From Bacillota bacterium (GTDB lineage Bacteria > Bacillota > Clostridia > Christensenellales > Aristaeellaceae): a DNA stretch of 33,781 bases. How positions within the stretch are numbered: the stretch's first letter is position 1; every line of letters starts with the position of its first letter. Both the position numbers and the translations under genes were made by a program. Under the pieces are notes generated by a model that worked only from the letters and a program-made list of their open reading frames with translations, ran no database searches and had not been told where the DNA came from. The stretch spans positions 1 through 33,781 of the forward strand of contig JAEVYX010000053.1 of NCBI GenBank assembly GCA_023392515.1, read 5' to 3'. Below, in pieces: positions 7,859 through 15,585 of this stretch.

Positions 7859-7887
7859 TTGCCCGGATGTTGCTGCGATGATATAAT
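7859..7887 (+). promoter_or_regulatory. Promoter of the holin-like/thrE unit
   Basis: A -35 TTGCCC (7859-7864) and a perfect -10 TATAAT (7882-7887) are 17 bases apart. The leader then holds a hairpin (GAAAGA/TCTTTC and GCGG/CCGC, 7907-7934, one A-A mismatch) before the ribosome site. The 7749-7858 stretch shows nothing else. Confidence 0.7.
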
Positions 7888-7978
7888 AAATTCGTCCTTG
7901 GCAGGGGAAAGAAGCGGAACATCCCGCATCTTTCAATCAACGGAAATACTCTGACAATTCTGCAAGGGGGGAACTTCT

Positions 7979-8320
7979 GTGCGCAGCATGATCTTCCGGT
8001 TTTTGGCCTGTGTGGGGGCAGTTCCCCTGAGCGTATATCTTTTACCAGGTGTCACAGCGCCGGACTATACTTACGCAGCCATCGCCGGTGCAGCATTGGG
8101 GCTTATTTATTTGCTGTTGCGGCCGGTCGCCAAATTGCTGCTCGGGGTATTCAACCTTTTTACCCTAGGCCTTTTGTACGTGGCGCTGGACGCCTGGCTT
8201 GTTCAGCTTTGCAGTTGGATGATGCTGGACAAGTTTCAGGTTGACGGGTTTTTATGGGCGCTGGCCACTGCGCTGATCGTTAATGTTTCTAGGGGCGTCA
8301 TCGGAAAAATGTTTCGGTAA
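7979..8320 (+). CDS. Phage-holin-4-2-like four-helix membrane protein
   Basis: This 113-residue, almost wholly hydrophobic protein has four predicted helices (about 4-21, 28-47, 52-75 and 87-107) and matches the plan of the Phage_holin_4_2 family (PF04020). That family is named for similarity to holins but is mostly chromosomal and of unknown function. The conserved Leu-Leu-Arg-Pro segment after helix 2 (LLLRPVAKLLL) fits. The GTG at 7979 was chosen because AAGGGGGG ends 8 bases upstream; the ATG at 7988 would give a longer gap. The thrE pair follows 24 bases later, so it may be co-transcribed, but no phage genes are near and a lysis role is unlikely. Confidence 0.8.
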   Translation: MRSMIFRFLACVGAVPLSVYLLPGVTAPDYTYAAIAGAALGLIYLLLRPVAKLLLGVFNLFTLGLLYVALDAWLVQLCSWMMLDKFQVDGFLWALATALIVNVSRGVIGKMFR

Positions 8321-8343
8321 GAAAGGCGACCCGGAAGGATAAT

Positions 8344-9114
8344 ATGGAAAACGCCTGCATGATGGAAGCCGTGGAGCTGGCCGGACAAATCATTTTGGAA
8401 AACGGCGGGGAAACATACCGGGTGGAAGACACCGTGGAACGCATGGGCCGGGCCTTCGGATGCGTGAAGGTAGAGGTTTTTGCTGTACCCAGCGGTGTTT
8501 TTGTAACCCTTCTATTTCCTGACGGCCAGGAGAAAACCGCCGTCAAGCGCATACGGCGCCGCGGAACCCACCTGCAAAAGGTTAACGAAGCCAATGAGGT
8601 CAGCCGGGCTGTGGCCGCCGGAGACTTGACGCCTTCTCAAGCGCTTGAAAAACTGCGGGAGATTGCTTGCCGGCAGGATACCAGGAGTAATGCTTGGATG
8701 CCCTGGGCGGCAGGGTTGTCCTCCGGAAGCTTTGCGATGATGTTTGGCGGCGGCTTCATGGATGGTGCAGCCGCGTTTTTGTCCGCCGCTCTGGTGCAAT
8801 TGCTTATCCGATTGTTTAAAAAGTACAGCATGCATCAAATTGTTGCCAGCCTCGTGGGCGGCGGCCTATGCATGCTTTTGCCCTTATTGTTTCACCGGTT
8901 CACCGGCCTTGGCACAGTGGATTTTATGGTGGCCGGAGCCTTGATGCCCTTGGTCCCAGGCCTGGCCATGACCAATGCGGTACAGGATACCATGCGGGGA
9001 GACATGCTTTCAGGGGTTACCCATGCCGCCCAGGCGCTGCTCATTGCCGCGCTGGTAGCCGGCGGCGCAGTAGTGGCCCAGCGTGCATTTTTAATGTTGG
9101 GAGGAATCGTATGA
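8344..9114 (+). CDS. Threonine/serine exporter, ThrE N-terminal half
   Basis: This is 256 residues of the ThrE domain (PF06738). A hydrophilic N-terminal section of about 110 residues (with AGQIILENGGETYRVEDTV and VFAVPSGVFVTL, typical of the family) is followed by five predicted helices from about residue 118. In Corynebacterium glutamicum one long ThrE exports threonine and serine by proton antiport; Bacillota often split it into this gene and a shorter ThrE_2 partner. The next gene is that partner and overlaps by 4 bases (ATGA), so the two should form one transporter. GGAAGGA precedes the ATG. The actual substrate in this organism is inferred. Confidence 0.88.
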   Translation: MENACMMEAVELAGQIILENGGETYRVEDTVERMGRAFGCVKVEVFAVPSGVFVTLLFPDGQEKTAVKRIRRRGTHLQKVNEANEVSRAVAAGDLTPSQALEKLREIACRQDTRSNAWMPWAAGLSSGSFAMMFGGGFMDGAAAFLSAALVQLLIRLFKKYSMHQIVASLVGGGLCMLLPLLFHRFTGLGTVDFMVAGALMPLVPGLAMTNAVQDTMRGDMLSGVTHAAQALLIAALVAGGAVVAQRAFLMLGGIV

Positions 9115-9560
9115 CGATGCTTTCAACCTTACTGCCCGCATTGATTACAAGTTTTGTAGCTACCCTGGGCTTTGGCGTTCTTCTGCACGCTCCCAAACGG
9201 GCGCTGTTGCATGCCGCACTTATTGGAGCGGCAGGTTATGGATGTGCCTTTGCGCTTCAGGAAGCAGGTCTTTCCGGCCAGGCCGCCTTGTTTGCGGGGG
9301 CTCTGGGCGCATCACTTCTGGCAGAATGGGCTGCCAGACGCATGAAAATGGCGGCAACGGTATTCATCACCCTGTCCATCATCCCTTTGGTTCCGGGGCT
9401 TGCTCTCTACCGGGCCATGGCTTTTATGGCCCAGGGGGCTACGGATGCCGGGCTGGAAACCGGTGTGGAAGCGATGATGCATATTTTAATGATTGCCCTG
9501 GGTGTTGGCATGGGTTCGTTTCTTTTCCGTCTTAAAAAACCGCATTCAAAGAAGTCTTGA
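9111..9560 (+). CDS. Threonine/serine exporter, ThrE_2 half
   Basis: This 149-residue membrane protein with four or five helices matches the ThrE_2 domain (PF12821), including the block FITLSIIPLVPGLALYRAM that echoes LMPLVPGLAMTNA in the partner. Both carry the PLVPG motif, which points to an ancient duplication. The frame is open far upstream (to 8868), but the start is the ATG at 9111, inside the ATGA overlap with the partner stop and preceded by GGGAGGA. Translational coupling would keep the two halves in balance. No clear terminator follows. Confidence 0.88.
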   Translation: MTMLSTLLPALITSFVATLGFGVLLHAPKRALLHAALIGAAGYGCAFALQEAGLSGQAALFAGALGASLLAEWAARRMKMAATVFITLSIIPLVPGLALYRAMAFMAQGATDAGLETGVEAMMHILMIALGVGMGSFLFRLKKPHSKKS

Positions 9561-9613
9561 TTCTTATCCTTACATAAATTGAATAAAAGATAGCATCGAA
9601 ATAATGGGCATGG

Positions 9614-9643
9614 TTGCATCAAACTTATTACCTATGATACAAT
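9614..9643 (+). promoter_or_regulatory. Promoter of the membrane-acyltransferase gene
   Basis: A -35 TTGCAT (9614-9619) and a -10 TACAAT (9638-9643) are 18 bases apart. Transcription would begin near 9650, so the in-frame ATG at 9604 lies upstream of the message. Confidence 0.6.
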
Positions 9644-9681
9644 CAGCCTATATTTTTTGTCGAAAAAAGAGGTGGCTGCCG

Positions 9682-11775
9682 TTGCTGTCAAAGGAATACA
9701 AGGGGATGTCCCGTGCCCGCAACGCCATGCTGACCTTGATGTCCCTTAGCAACCTTTATGCCTTTATGTACTCCATGACCGTATCCAAGTCTCTGGTATC
9801 CATGCCCATATTCGGCGGTGCGCTGTTTATGAGCGGCCGGGTATCCGCCGTACTTTTCCAAACGTTCGGCAAAGAATCCCGGAAATATCTCAGTGCGCGC
9901 AGCAGGAGGCTTGGCCGGGCTCTTTTTATATTGTTGCTCCTTTCCAACTTCTTTCTTCTGATGATTTATCCGATAACCCTGGAAAATCCAGCGGTTTGGA
10001 TTCTGTTCTCCATTGTGCTGGGTATAACCATGCGGGGAATTCTGTGCAGGCGTTTGATGCGGCGGCATGTAAACGGATCCCTGTCCCGAAAAAGGTTTAT
10101 GCTCTTCACACTTCTTTGCCATGGAATTCCCGCTGTAGTGGTAGCCGTATTGCTGACCTACAGTGTGGAGCAGCTGCAGGCATGGCAAATGTTCGGGGGA
10201 TTTTTGCTCAGCGCCGTGCTGGAAGCGTACTCCCTTTGGAAGGAACGGGACCTGCTCGTGGACAATGAGCCCGCCCCCTCTGAGGAAACCTATCAAACCC
10301 TTGCCAAAGGACTTCGCCGGGCAAATGCTTTCACTGCCTACGAAGCCATGTATGCCATGATTCTTTCGGCACTTCAGGTAACGCTTGTGATGATGTATAC
10401 CTTCATTGTTTATTCCGCCCAGGAAATATTGACAGGTATGCTGCTATCCCTGGTCTGTACCTTTGCCGCCCGGGAAATCACCGACTGGGTGCTGCGACGT
10501 ACAAGCCGCCGGGATCCAGACCCTACCTACATGCTGCTGGTCGGCCTGTCCATGTGGATTTACGGCCTCATTTTGTTTTCCCAGCAGCTTGCGGGAACGC
10601 TGCGCTATGTGAGCGCATACCTTTTTCTTGGCCTTTGTTCCTGCGGCGCTACCGTATGCGTTACGAGTCTTGCGGGCATGGAGCGGGATATGCGCCGGGT
10701 CGCCCAATTTTCCGCGGGAGAGGATTTGACAGGTTACCGCCAGCTTCGCGCCGCAGGCCGGGAAACAGCCATCCTTATGGGACAGATGGCAGCCCTTGTT
10801 CTTTTGACGCTCTTATGCATATTAAACGGAAACAACCTGCCAAGGGACATGGAAAGCTTAGCAAGAAGCTTTCGGCCCGTATTGGTGGTTCCAGCGCTTT
10901 TGCTGGTGCTGGGCGCTTTGGTCAGTGTACTGCATTTTCCGCTTACCAAGCGGCAATTGAAAAAACTCCATCGCTTTTTGCAGCTGCAAAAAATAGGCCA
11001 GCCCAACGCGCCCATGCAAAAAGAATTGGAAACGGTGGTTATCCGCCGCCATCGGCGGCGCTACGGCATCAAACTGGTCATGGCCCTTTTGCGCCCCTTT
11101 TATTACCACCGCATACTTGGCCGGGAGAATGTGCCTCAAGGGGAGGACGGCCGGTTGATATTCATATGCAATCACGGAGAACTGTATGGACCGGTTGTCA
11201 CCAATTTATACGTTCCGTTTTCCTTCCGGCCCTGGACCATCAGCGATATGATGGACAACCGGGAAAACGTTGCGGATTATTGCTATAAATATACCCTCAA
11301 GCGGCAGAAATGGCTGCCCGAAAAGTTGAAATGGCCCTTGGCGCGGGCGCTTGCACCGCTGAGCATCTGGGCTATGCATTCCATCGAAAGCATCCCGGTG
11401 TACCGCAACAAACCCCGGGAATTGATGACAACTTTCCGCCTGTCGGTAGAGGCCATGCAAGCGGAAGATAATCTGCTCATTTTCCCCGAAAATCCGGACG
11501 CCTCCTCCCAGGAGAAGCCCGGTTACCTTCGCCGGGGCATTGGCGAGTTTTTTACCGGGTTTGCCATGCTGGCTCCCCTGTACTACAACAAAACCGGGAA
11601 GAAGGCCATCTTCCTCCCGGTATATGCAAGCAAAGAAAAGCGGACCATTTCCTTTGGCCCGGGCATCCCCTATAATCCGGACAATGCGCCTGCAGAAGAA
11701 AAAATCCGCATTGTTGAAGCGCTTCGGGACGCCATGGTAAGTATGGGCAAAGCGCAAGGCGACTTAGATGACTAA
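9682..11775 (+). CDS. Polytopic membrane protein fused to a PlsC-like acyltransferase
   Basis: This 697-residue two-part protein has an N-terminal half (about 1-440) with some 10-12 predicted helices and an MFS-like look, then a basic linker (RRHRRRYGIK) and a C-terminal domain (about 475-690) resembling glycerolipid acyltransferases. The domain shows CNHGELYGP around H498, IPVYR and FPENPD at 601-606 in place of the usual FPEGT. The PlsC HxxxxD motif reads H-G-E-L-Y-G, so its aspartate is glycine. A lysophospholipid transport-and-reacylation role, like LplT with Aas, is a reasonable guess. The TTG at 9682 was chosen because AAGAGGTGG lies 6 bases upstream and the promoter excludes the ATG at 9604; an ATG at 9706 is the alternative. 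It ends 4 bases from the convergent azlD stop. Confidence 0.75.
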   Translation: MLSKEYKGMSRARNAMLTLMSLSNLYAFMYSMTVSKSLVSMPIFGGALFMSGRVSAVLFQTFGKESRKYLSARSRRLGRALFILLLLSNFFLLMIYPITLENPAVWILFSIVLGITMRGILCRRLMRRHVNGSLSRKRFMLFTLLCHGIPAVVVAVLLTYSVEQLQAWQMFGGFLLSAVLEAYSLWKERDLLVDNEPAPSEETYQTLAKGLRRANAFTAYEAMYAMILSALQVTLVMMYTFIVYSAQEILTGMLLSLVCTFAAREITDWVLRRTSRRDPDPTYMLLVGLSMWIYGLILFSQQLAGTLRYVSAYLFLGLCSCGATVCVTSLAGMERDMRRVAQFSAGEDLTGYRQLRAAGRETAILMGQMAALVLLTLLCILNGNNLPRDMESLARSFRPVLVVPALLLVLGALVSVLHFPLTKRQLKKLHRFLQLQKIGQPNAPMQKELETVVIRRHRRRYGIKLVMALLRPFYYHRILGRENVPQGEDGRLIFICNHGELYGPVVTNLYVPFSFRPWTISDMMDNRENVADYCYKYTLKRQKWLPEKLKWPLARALAPLSIWAMHSIESIPVYRNKPRELMTTFRLSVEAMQAEDNLLIFPENPDASSQEKPGYLRRGIGEFFTGFAMLAPLYYNKTGKKAIFLPVYASKEKRTISFGPGIPYNPDNAPAEEKIRIVEALRDAMVSMGKAQGDLDD

Positions 11776-11779
11776 CCGC

Positions 11780-12109
11780 TTACCAAATCACGCCCTGCAC
11801 GAGCAACATGTATAGCACCGTTCCGCTGACAATGCTGAGCATCAAATTACGCTTCCATACGTGCAATAGCACGACAAGGCCCACGCAGACAAGTTCAGGC
11901 AGGCCGTAGGGAGCCTGCGCAAAGCTGATGTTTTTCAGGCAATATACCACCAGCATTCCCATCATGGCATGGGGAAGCACCCTGCCCAGAAAATTCACAA
12001 AGGGCGGGGTTTTCGCTTTTGTAGAGAATAGCACAAAAGGCGCGGCCCTTGTAAATAGCGTGGCTAAAGCAATGAGCGCGATTGTCAAAGCGGCCTGAAC
12101 CTGGGTCAC
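11780..12109 (-). CDS. azlD: AzlD-family branched-chain amino acid exporter, small subunit
   Basis: This 109-residue protein has four hydrophobic helices and family-typical segments (LFTRAAPFVLF near the N-terminus, LPHAMMGMLVVYCLKN). AzlD pairs with AzlC to export branched-chain amino acids and toxic analogues such as 4-azaleucine in Bacillus subtilis. The open frame reaches 12304, but the start is GTG 12109, which overlaps the azlC stop (GTGA); the upstream frame merely shadows azlC. Coupled translation is expected. It is the last gene of the M20-azlC-azlD set and has no visible terminator. Confidence 0.9.
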   Translation of the reverse strand: MTQVQAALTIALIALATLFTRAAPFVLFSTKAKTPPFVNFLGRVLPHAMMGMLVVYCLKNISFAQAPYGLPELVCVGLVVLLHVWKRNLMLSIVSGTVLYMLLVQGVIW

Positions 12110-12855
12110 GGCTCCACCCTCCCCTCTGTCAGCGGTTTTTGAAGCACCGCAAACAAAATCAGCATGAGCCCCATGGCCGGCAAAAGAAAATTGTTTGGCC
12201 CAAAGATCAAAAGGCATAAAAGGGAAACCCCTGCGCCAATCAGCGCGGGGCCATGGACTTTGAAAAACCCGAGGACTTTTCCCCGTTTGCCGGCGCCCAG
12301 CCATTGCTCCGTAAAGATTACCACAAACAACGCCGTCATGGCAAAATCAATACCTTTTGCGTCAATAGGCAGCCATTGTCCAAACAGGCTGCCCAGCATA
12401 GAGCCTGTCACCCAATAGCATTGGTTTAGCAGCGATATATAAAAAAAGGCCTGCTTTTCATTGATATCCTTGGGCAGTCTCAATCCGCACAGAAGGGAAT
12501 AGGTTTCATCTGTCAAGGCAAAGATCATGTAGGGCTTTTTCCGGCCCATGTCCCGGAAAGGTTCCAGCATGGACAGGCCATAAAACAAATGCCTGGCATT
12601 GACCATCAGCGTAATGGTCACGGCGACCAAGGGTGAAAAAGCGCCTGTTAGAAGGCCTGCCGCTACAAACTGCATAGACCCGGCATAAATAGATAGGCTC
12701 ATGAAAAACGACCAGAGAAGGCCGTATCCATTGCTTTGCAGCAGCATGCCAAAGGCCACGCCTAAAAACAAGTATCCTGCCATCACGGGCAGGGTGAAAG
12801 GAAAGGCGGCTTTCAGCGCCGCCTTTTTTTGCATGGTTGTCTGCTTTTTTTCCAT
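12106..12855 (-). CDS. azlC: AzlC-family branched-chain amino acid exporter, large subunit
   Basis: AzlC is the main membrane subunit of the AzlCD exporter. It has 249 residues and about 6-8 helices. Signature segments are present: GYLFLGVAFGMLL, FMSLSIYAGSMQFVA and MVNARHLFYGLSM, followed by ALTDETYSL. A basic N-terminus (MEKKQTTMQKKAALK) should face the cytosol. GGAGC lies 10 bases before the ATG. The upstream M20 gene stops 22 bases away on the same strand, so the export pair and the peptidase-like protein probably share a message; release and export of amino acids would be a coherent theme. Confidence 0.93.
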   Translation of the reverse strand: MEKKQTTMQKKAALKAAFPFTLPVMAGYLFLGVAFGMLLQSNGYGLLWSFFMSLSIYAGSMQFVAAGLLTGAFSPLVAVTITLMVNARHLFYGLSMLEPFRDMGRKKPYMIFALTDETYSLLCGLRLPKDINEKQAFFYISLLNQCYWVTGSMLGSLFGQWLPIDAKGIDFAMTALFVVIFTEQWLGAGKRGKVLGFFKVHGPALIGAGVSLLCLLIFGPNNFLLPAMGLMLILFAVLQKPLTEGRVEP

Positions 12856-12877
12856 AGTACGGACTTGCTCCTTTATC

Positions 12878-14188
12878 TTAGGCCTGAAGCATTTGTTGAA
12901 AAAACTGAATCCCCAGTTCCAAATTGGAAAGGGATAGCTTCTCGTTGTTTTTATGAAAGCCCTCCCCTTGAACGATAAAAGGGGAAAAGCGATAAATTTG
13001 GCTGCTTAGCTCCTCATAGCACCGTGCCTCCGTCGTCTTGGCAATCAGGCAGGGCACAGCCTTTGACTCCGAAAACAAAATATGGATGGCTGTTGCAAGG
13101 GCATCCCATGCCGCTCCCTTTGCAGGGGAAACGCTGCTGGCCTTTTCCCCGCTGTGGACGGCGATGCGAATGTCTCCGGGGCCGGCAGCACAGCGCAGGT
13201 GAGCAATCACATCTTCGACAGAATCACCCGGCAGCAGCCTGCAGTGATATGTGAACGAATTGTGCCGGGAGATCAAACCGGAAAATCCGCTTCCCTGGGC
13301 CTTTGTAAAGGTCACAGTAGTTCGAAACAGGGTTTGAGGGATTTTCCCCATATGGACCATTGCATTAATTACCGGCCAAAATAGCCTTGGATAGGCTGTC
13401 ACGACTCGCTTCCAAAAGGGGAAGCGGGGCGACATTGTCCTCAGCATCCATTCTACCGGCTCACATAGATGGCAGGGCATCGGATGTCGCACCGCATGGG
13501 CGGCTGCCAGGGCCAGCTTTTCCAGGCTTGCAGGCTGCTTTGCAAGGGATGCGTCCCCGCCCTCTGAGGTGATGGACAGGCTGATGTCCGCATAGCCCTT
13601 TTCGGCAACGCCGACCAGGGCAAAATCCTCTTCCACCCAGCCGCCGCCATCCAAGATAAAGGACGGTTCCACCCCTTGGGCCTGCAATATACGGCACATC
13701 TGCCGGGCGCTGGGGCCATGGATCTGCGCATCCTGCGAAAAGGCAAACCATACATCCGTGCTGGGCCGCCACCCTGCCTTTAAAAGGCTTTCCGCTGCTT
13801 CCAGCAAAGCGACAAGATGGCCTTTCATATCCAAGGCCCCCCGGCCCCAAACATACCCATCTGCCGCAGCCCCGGCAAAAGGTGGAAAGTCCCACAGCTC
13901 TTCCGTTCCCGGCTCCACCGGCATAATATCCAAATGGCCCACGAATAATAGCGGCCTTGCTTTTTGGGCTCCGGGAAGCAGCATCAATAAAGAGCCCCCG
14001 GCCACCACCTGCACGTCCGCCTCTTCAAAGAAGACCGGATAGGCTTGCCTGAAAACCTCATGCAGCTGCAGAAAAGGCGTCAATGCCTGGCTGTCCGGCT
14101 CCTGCTTTGCTTCGGTTCGCTGGGCCAGCGCCAAGGCCAAAGTCTGTGCCGCGTGAGCGCCGTCTACCCGAGGTGTCCATCTGCCCAT
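12878..14188 (-). CDS. M20-family metallopeptidase-like protein with altered active site
   Basis: This 436-residue protein resembles the carboxypeptidase S / PM20D1 branch of the M20 family. Metal ligands H85 (VGHLDIMPV) and D120 (GRGALDMKG) are intact, as are an Asp in FILDGGG and a C-terminal His in GEGFHKNNE. The usual Asp-Glu-Glu that supplies the general base and a metal ligand is replaced by D153-A154-Q155 (FSQDAQIHG), so ordinary hydrolysis looks impaired. No signal peptide is present, so it should be cytosolic. The ATG at 14188 has GAAGGTG a few bases upstream. It is first in a unit with azlC and azlD. It could be an active enzyme with another base, or a binding protein. Confidence 0.85.
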   Translation of the reverse strand: MGRWTPRVDGAHAAQTLALALAQRTEAKQEPDSQALTPFLQLHEVFRQAYPVFFEEADVQVVAGGSLLMLLPGAQKARPLLFVGHLDIMPVEPGTEELWDFPPFAGAAADGYVWGRGALDMKGHLVALLEAAESLLKAGWRPSTDVWFAFSQDAQIHGPSARQMCRILQAQGVEPSFILDGGGWVEEDFALVGVAEKGYADISLSITSEGGDASLAKQPASLEKLALAAAHAVRHPMPCHLCEPVEWMLRTMSPRFPFWKRVVTAYPRLFWPVINAMVHMGKIPQTLFRTTVTFTKAQGSGFSGLISRHNSFTYHCRLLPGDSVEDVIAHLRCAAGPGDIRIAVHSGEKASSVSPAKGAAWDALATAIHILFSESKAVPCLIAKTTEARCYEELSSQIYRFSPFIVQGEGFHKNNEKLSLSNLELGIQFFQQMLQA

Positions 14189-14334
14189 ACCAGCACCTTC
14201 TCCCTCAACCTCTTAATCAGCCTTCCCGGCATCTTGTATGTTTCGCCGCCGGGAAAAAAACTCCTGTTTTCAGCAAAATATTTCACGTGCTTGCTATTTT
14301 ATGAAAAAAGGAACTGGTATCCGATGTGGAAATC

Positions 14335-14343
14335 TGGTATAAT
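14335..14343 (+). promoter_or_regulatory. Extended -10 promoter of pfkA
   Basis: TGGTATAAT contains a perfect -10 TATAAT (14338-14343) with an upstream TG (14335-14336). No good -35 is seen at 17 bases (TGGTAT), as is usual for extended -10 promoters. The 14189-14334 gap toward the divergent M20 gene shows only a CCCGGC/GCCGGG dyad (arms near 14224 and 14251). Confidence 0.65.
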
Positions 14344-14431
14344 AATCACCAATGTGGCCGGCGATGCTGACCACAGTGAATTATCTGTAATCTTTTCTGT
14401 TTCATCACACAGCTAGGAGCGAAACAAGACC

Positions 14432-15481
14432 ATGAAGAAAATCGGTGTATTAACCAGCGGTGGAGATAGCCCTGGAATGAATGCGGCTGTTGTCTCCATA
14501 TCCCGCAGTGCTGCTATGTACGGAATTCCGCTTATCGGCATCAAGCGCGGGTACAACGGCCTTTTGCGTAAAAGTGAACGGATCGAAGACGACCTTATGG
14601 AAATGCAGTTGGATACCGTGCTGGATATTGCAGATTTGCCCGGCACTTATTTGCGTACCGCCCGCTGCAAGGAATTTTTGGATCCCGCCGTGCGGGAACG
14701 GGCAGCCCAGTTTTTGAGGGATATGGAAATCGGAGGCCTTGTGATCATAGGCGGGGACGGCAGCTTCCAGGGTGCAATGCGCCTTTGCGAGCTGGGCATT
14801 CCCTGTATCGGCATCCCGGGCACGATCGACAACGATCTTCCCTATACCGAAATGACGCTGGGCTTTGATACCGCCGTCAACGTATGCATAGACGCCATAC
14901 GCTCCATTCGTGCTACTTCCCGCAGCCATGACCGGCCTGCGGTGGTAGAGGTAATGGGGCGCCATTGCGGGGATATCGCCTTGAATGCCGCCGTATCCAC
15001 CGGCTCTGAAATCGTAGTGGTACCCGAAGTCTCCTGGAGCGTGGACAGTGTGGCCATGCGGCTTAATCAGCTGATTGCCCAGGGGAACACCCGTGCTACC
15101 GTCGTTGTGGCGGAGGGCTGCTGGGAATCCATGCGTCCCTTTGATTATTGCGGCTTCCTGCGCAAGAACGGCAAAGAGTGCTACCCCGGTCAGCCTATGA
15201 ACGCCGCTATCTTTGCGTCCGTACTCAAATACAAATGCGGAAAGGCCGAAGCCCGGGCCACTGTTTTGGGCTATACCCAGCGGGGTGCCAGCCCAACCTT
15301 CCGTGACAGCACCTTTGCATTCGAATCGGGCAACTTGGCGGTACAGCTATTGCGGGACGGCATCAGCAATCAGGTGGTTGGCATCCGCAAAGGTAAAGTA
15401 TTCTCCATGCCCATTGAACGGGCCCTCAAGTGCAAGCGCCACTTCAACAAAAAGTTATATACGCTGGTCAATCAGCTTTAA
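14432..15481 (+). CDS. pfkA: ATP-dependent 6-phosphofructokinase
   Basis: This enzyme phosphorylates fructose 6-phosphate to the 1,6-bisphosphate, the committed step of glycolysis. It has 349 residues, slightly longer than the roughly 320 of the E. coli enzyme. It opens MKKIGVLTSGGDSPGMNAA, has the nucleotide loop GGDGSFQGAMRL and the catalytic PGTIDNDLP. Glycine at the two positions that are Asp and Lys in pyrophosphate enzymes (GGDGS, PGTIDND) predicts ATP as donor. MGRHCGDIAL and AEGC also fit. GGAG lies 12 bases upstream of the ATG, a rather long gap. A 7-bp hairpin at 15516-15535 follows the gene but lacks a T-run, so read-through into oadB is possible. Confidence 0.95.
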   Translation: MKKIGVLTSGGDSPGMNAAVVSISRSAAMYGIPLIGIKRGYNGLLRKSERIEDDLMEMQLDTVLDIADLPGTYLRTARCKEFLDPAVRERAAQFLRDMEIGGLVIIGGDGSFQGAMRLCELGIPCIGIPGTIDNDLPYTEMTLGFDTAVNVCIDAIRSIRATSRSHDRPAVVEVMGRHCGDIALNAAVSTGSEIVVVPEVSWSVDSVAMRLNQLIAQGNTRATVVVAEGCWESMRPFDYCGFLRKNGKECYPGQPMNAAIFASVLKYKCGKAEARATVLGYTQRGASPTFRDSTFAFESGNLAVQLLRDGISNQVVGIRKGKVFSMPIERALKCKRHFNKKLYTLVNQL

Positions 15482-15585
15482 TTTCCCCCCTTTTCAGTAC
15501 GAAAAGTTAAAAATTTGCGGGCGTTGGTGCCCGCATGTAAGACCCGTTACGAAAAGGCTACCAATGGTCAAGGGAGGATTTCACC

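Noticed and set aside
7979..8320. Holin gene as evidence for a prophage
   Set aside because: The family is mostly chromosomal, and no endolysin, capsid, integrase or attachment site is near.
8868..9110. Upstream extension of the second ThrE gene
   Set aside because: This is the out-of-frame shadow of the first ThrE gene; the ATGA overlap and GGGAGGA mark the start at 9111.
9604..9681. ATG 9604 as start of the membrane-acyltransferase gene
   Set aside because: It lies before the promoter at 9614-9643 and has no ribosome site. The TTG at 9682 has AAGAGGTGG upstream.
15516..15535. TGCGGGC/GCCCGCA hairpin after pfkA as a terminator
   Set aside because: The stem is good but is followed by TGTAAGACC, not a T-run. 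It may be a pause or processing site only.
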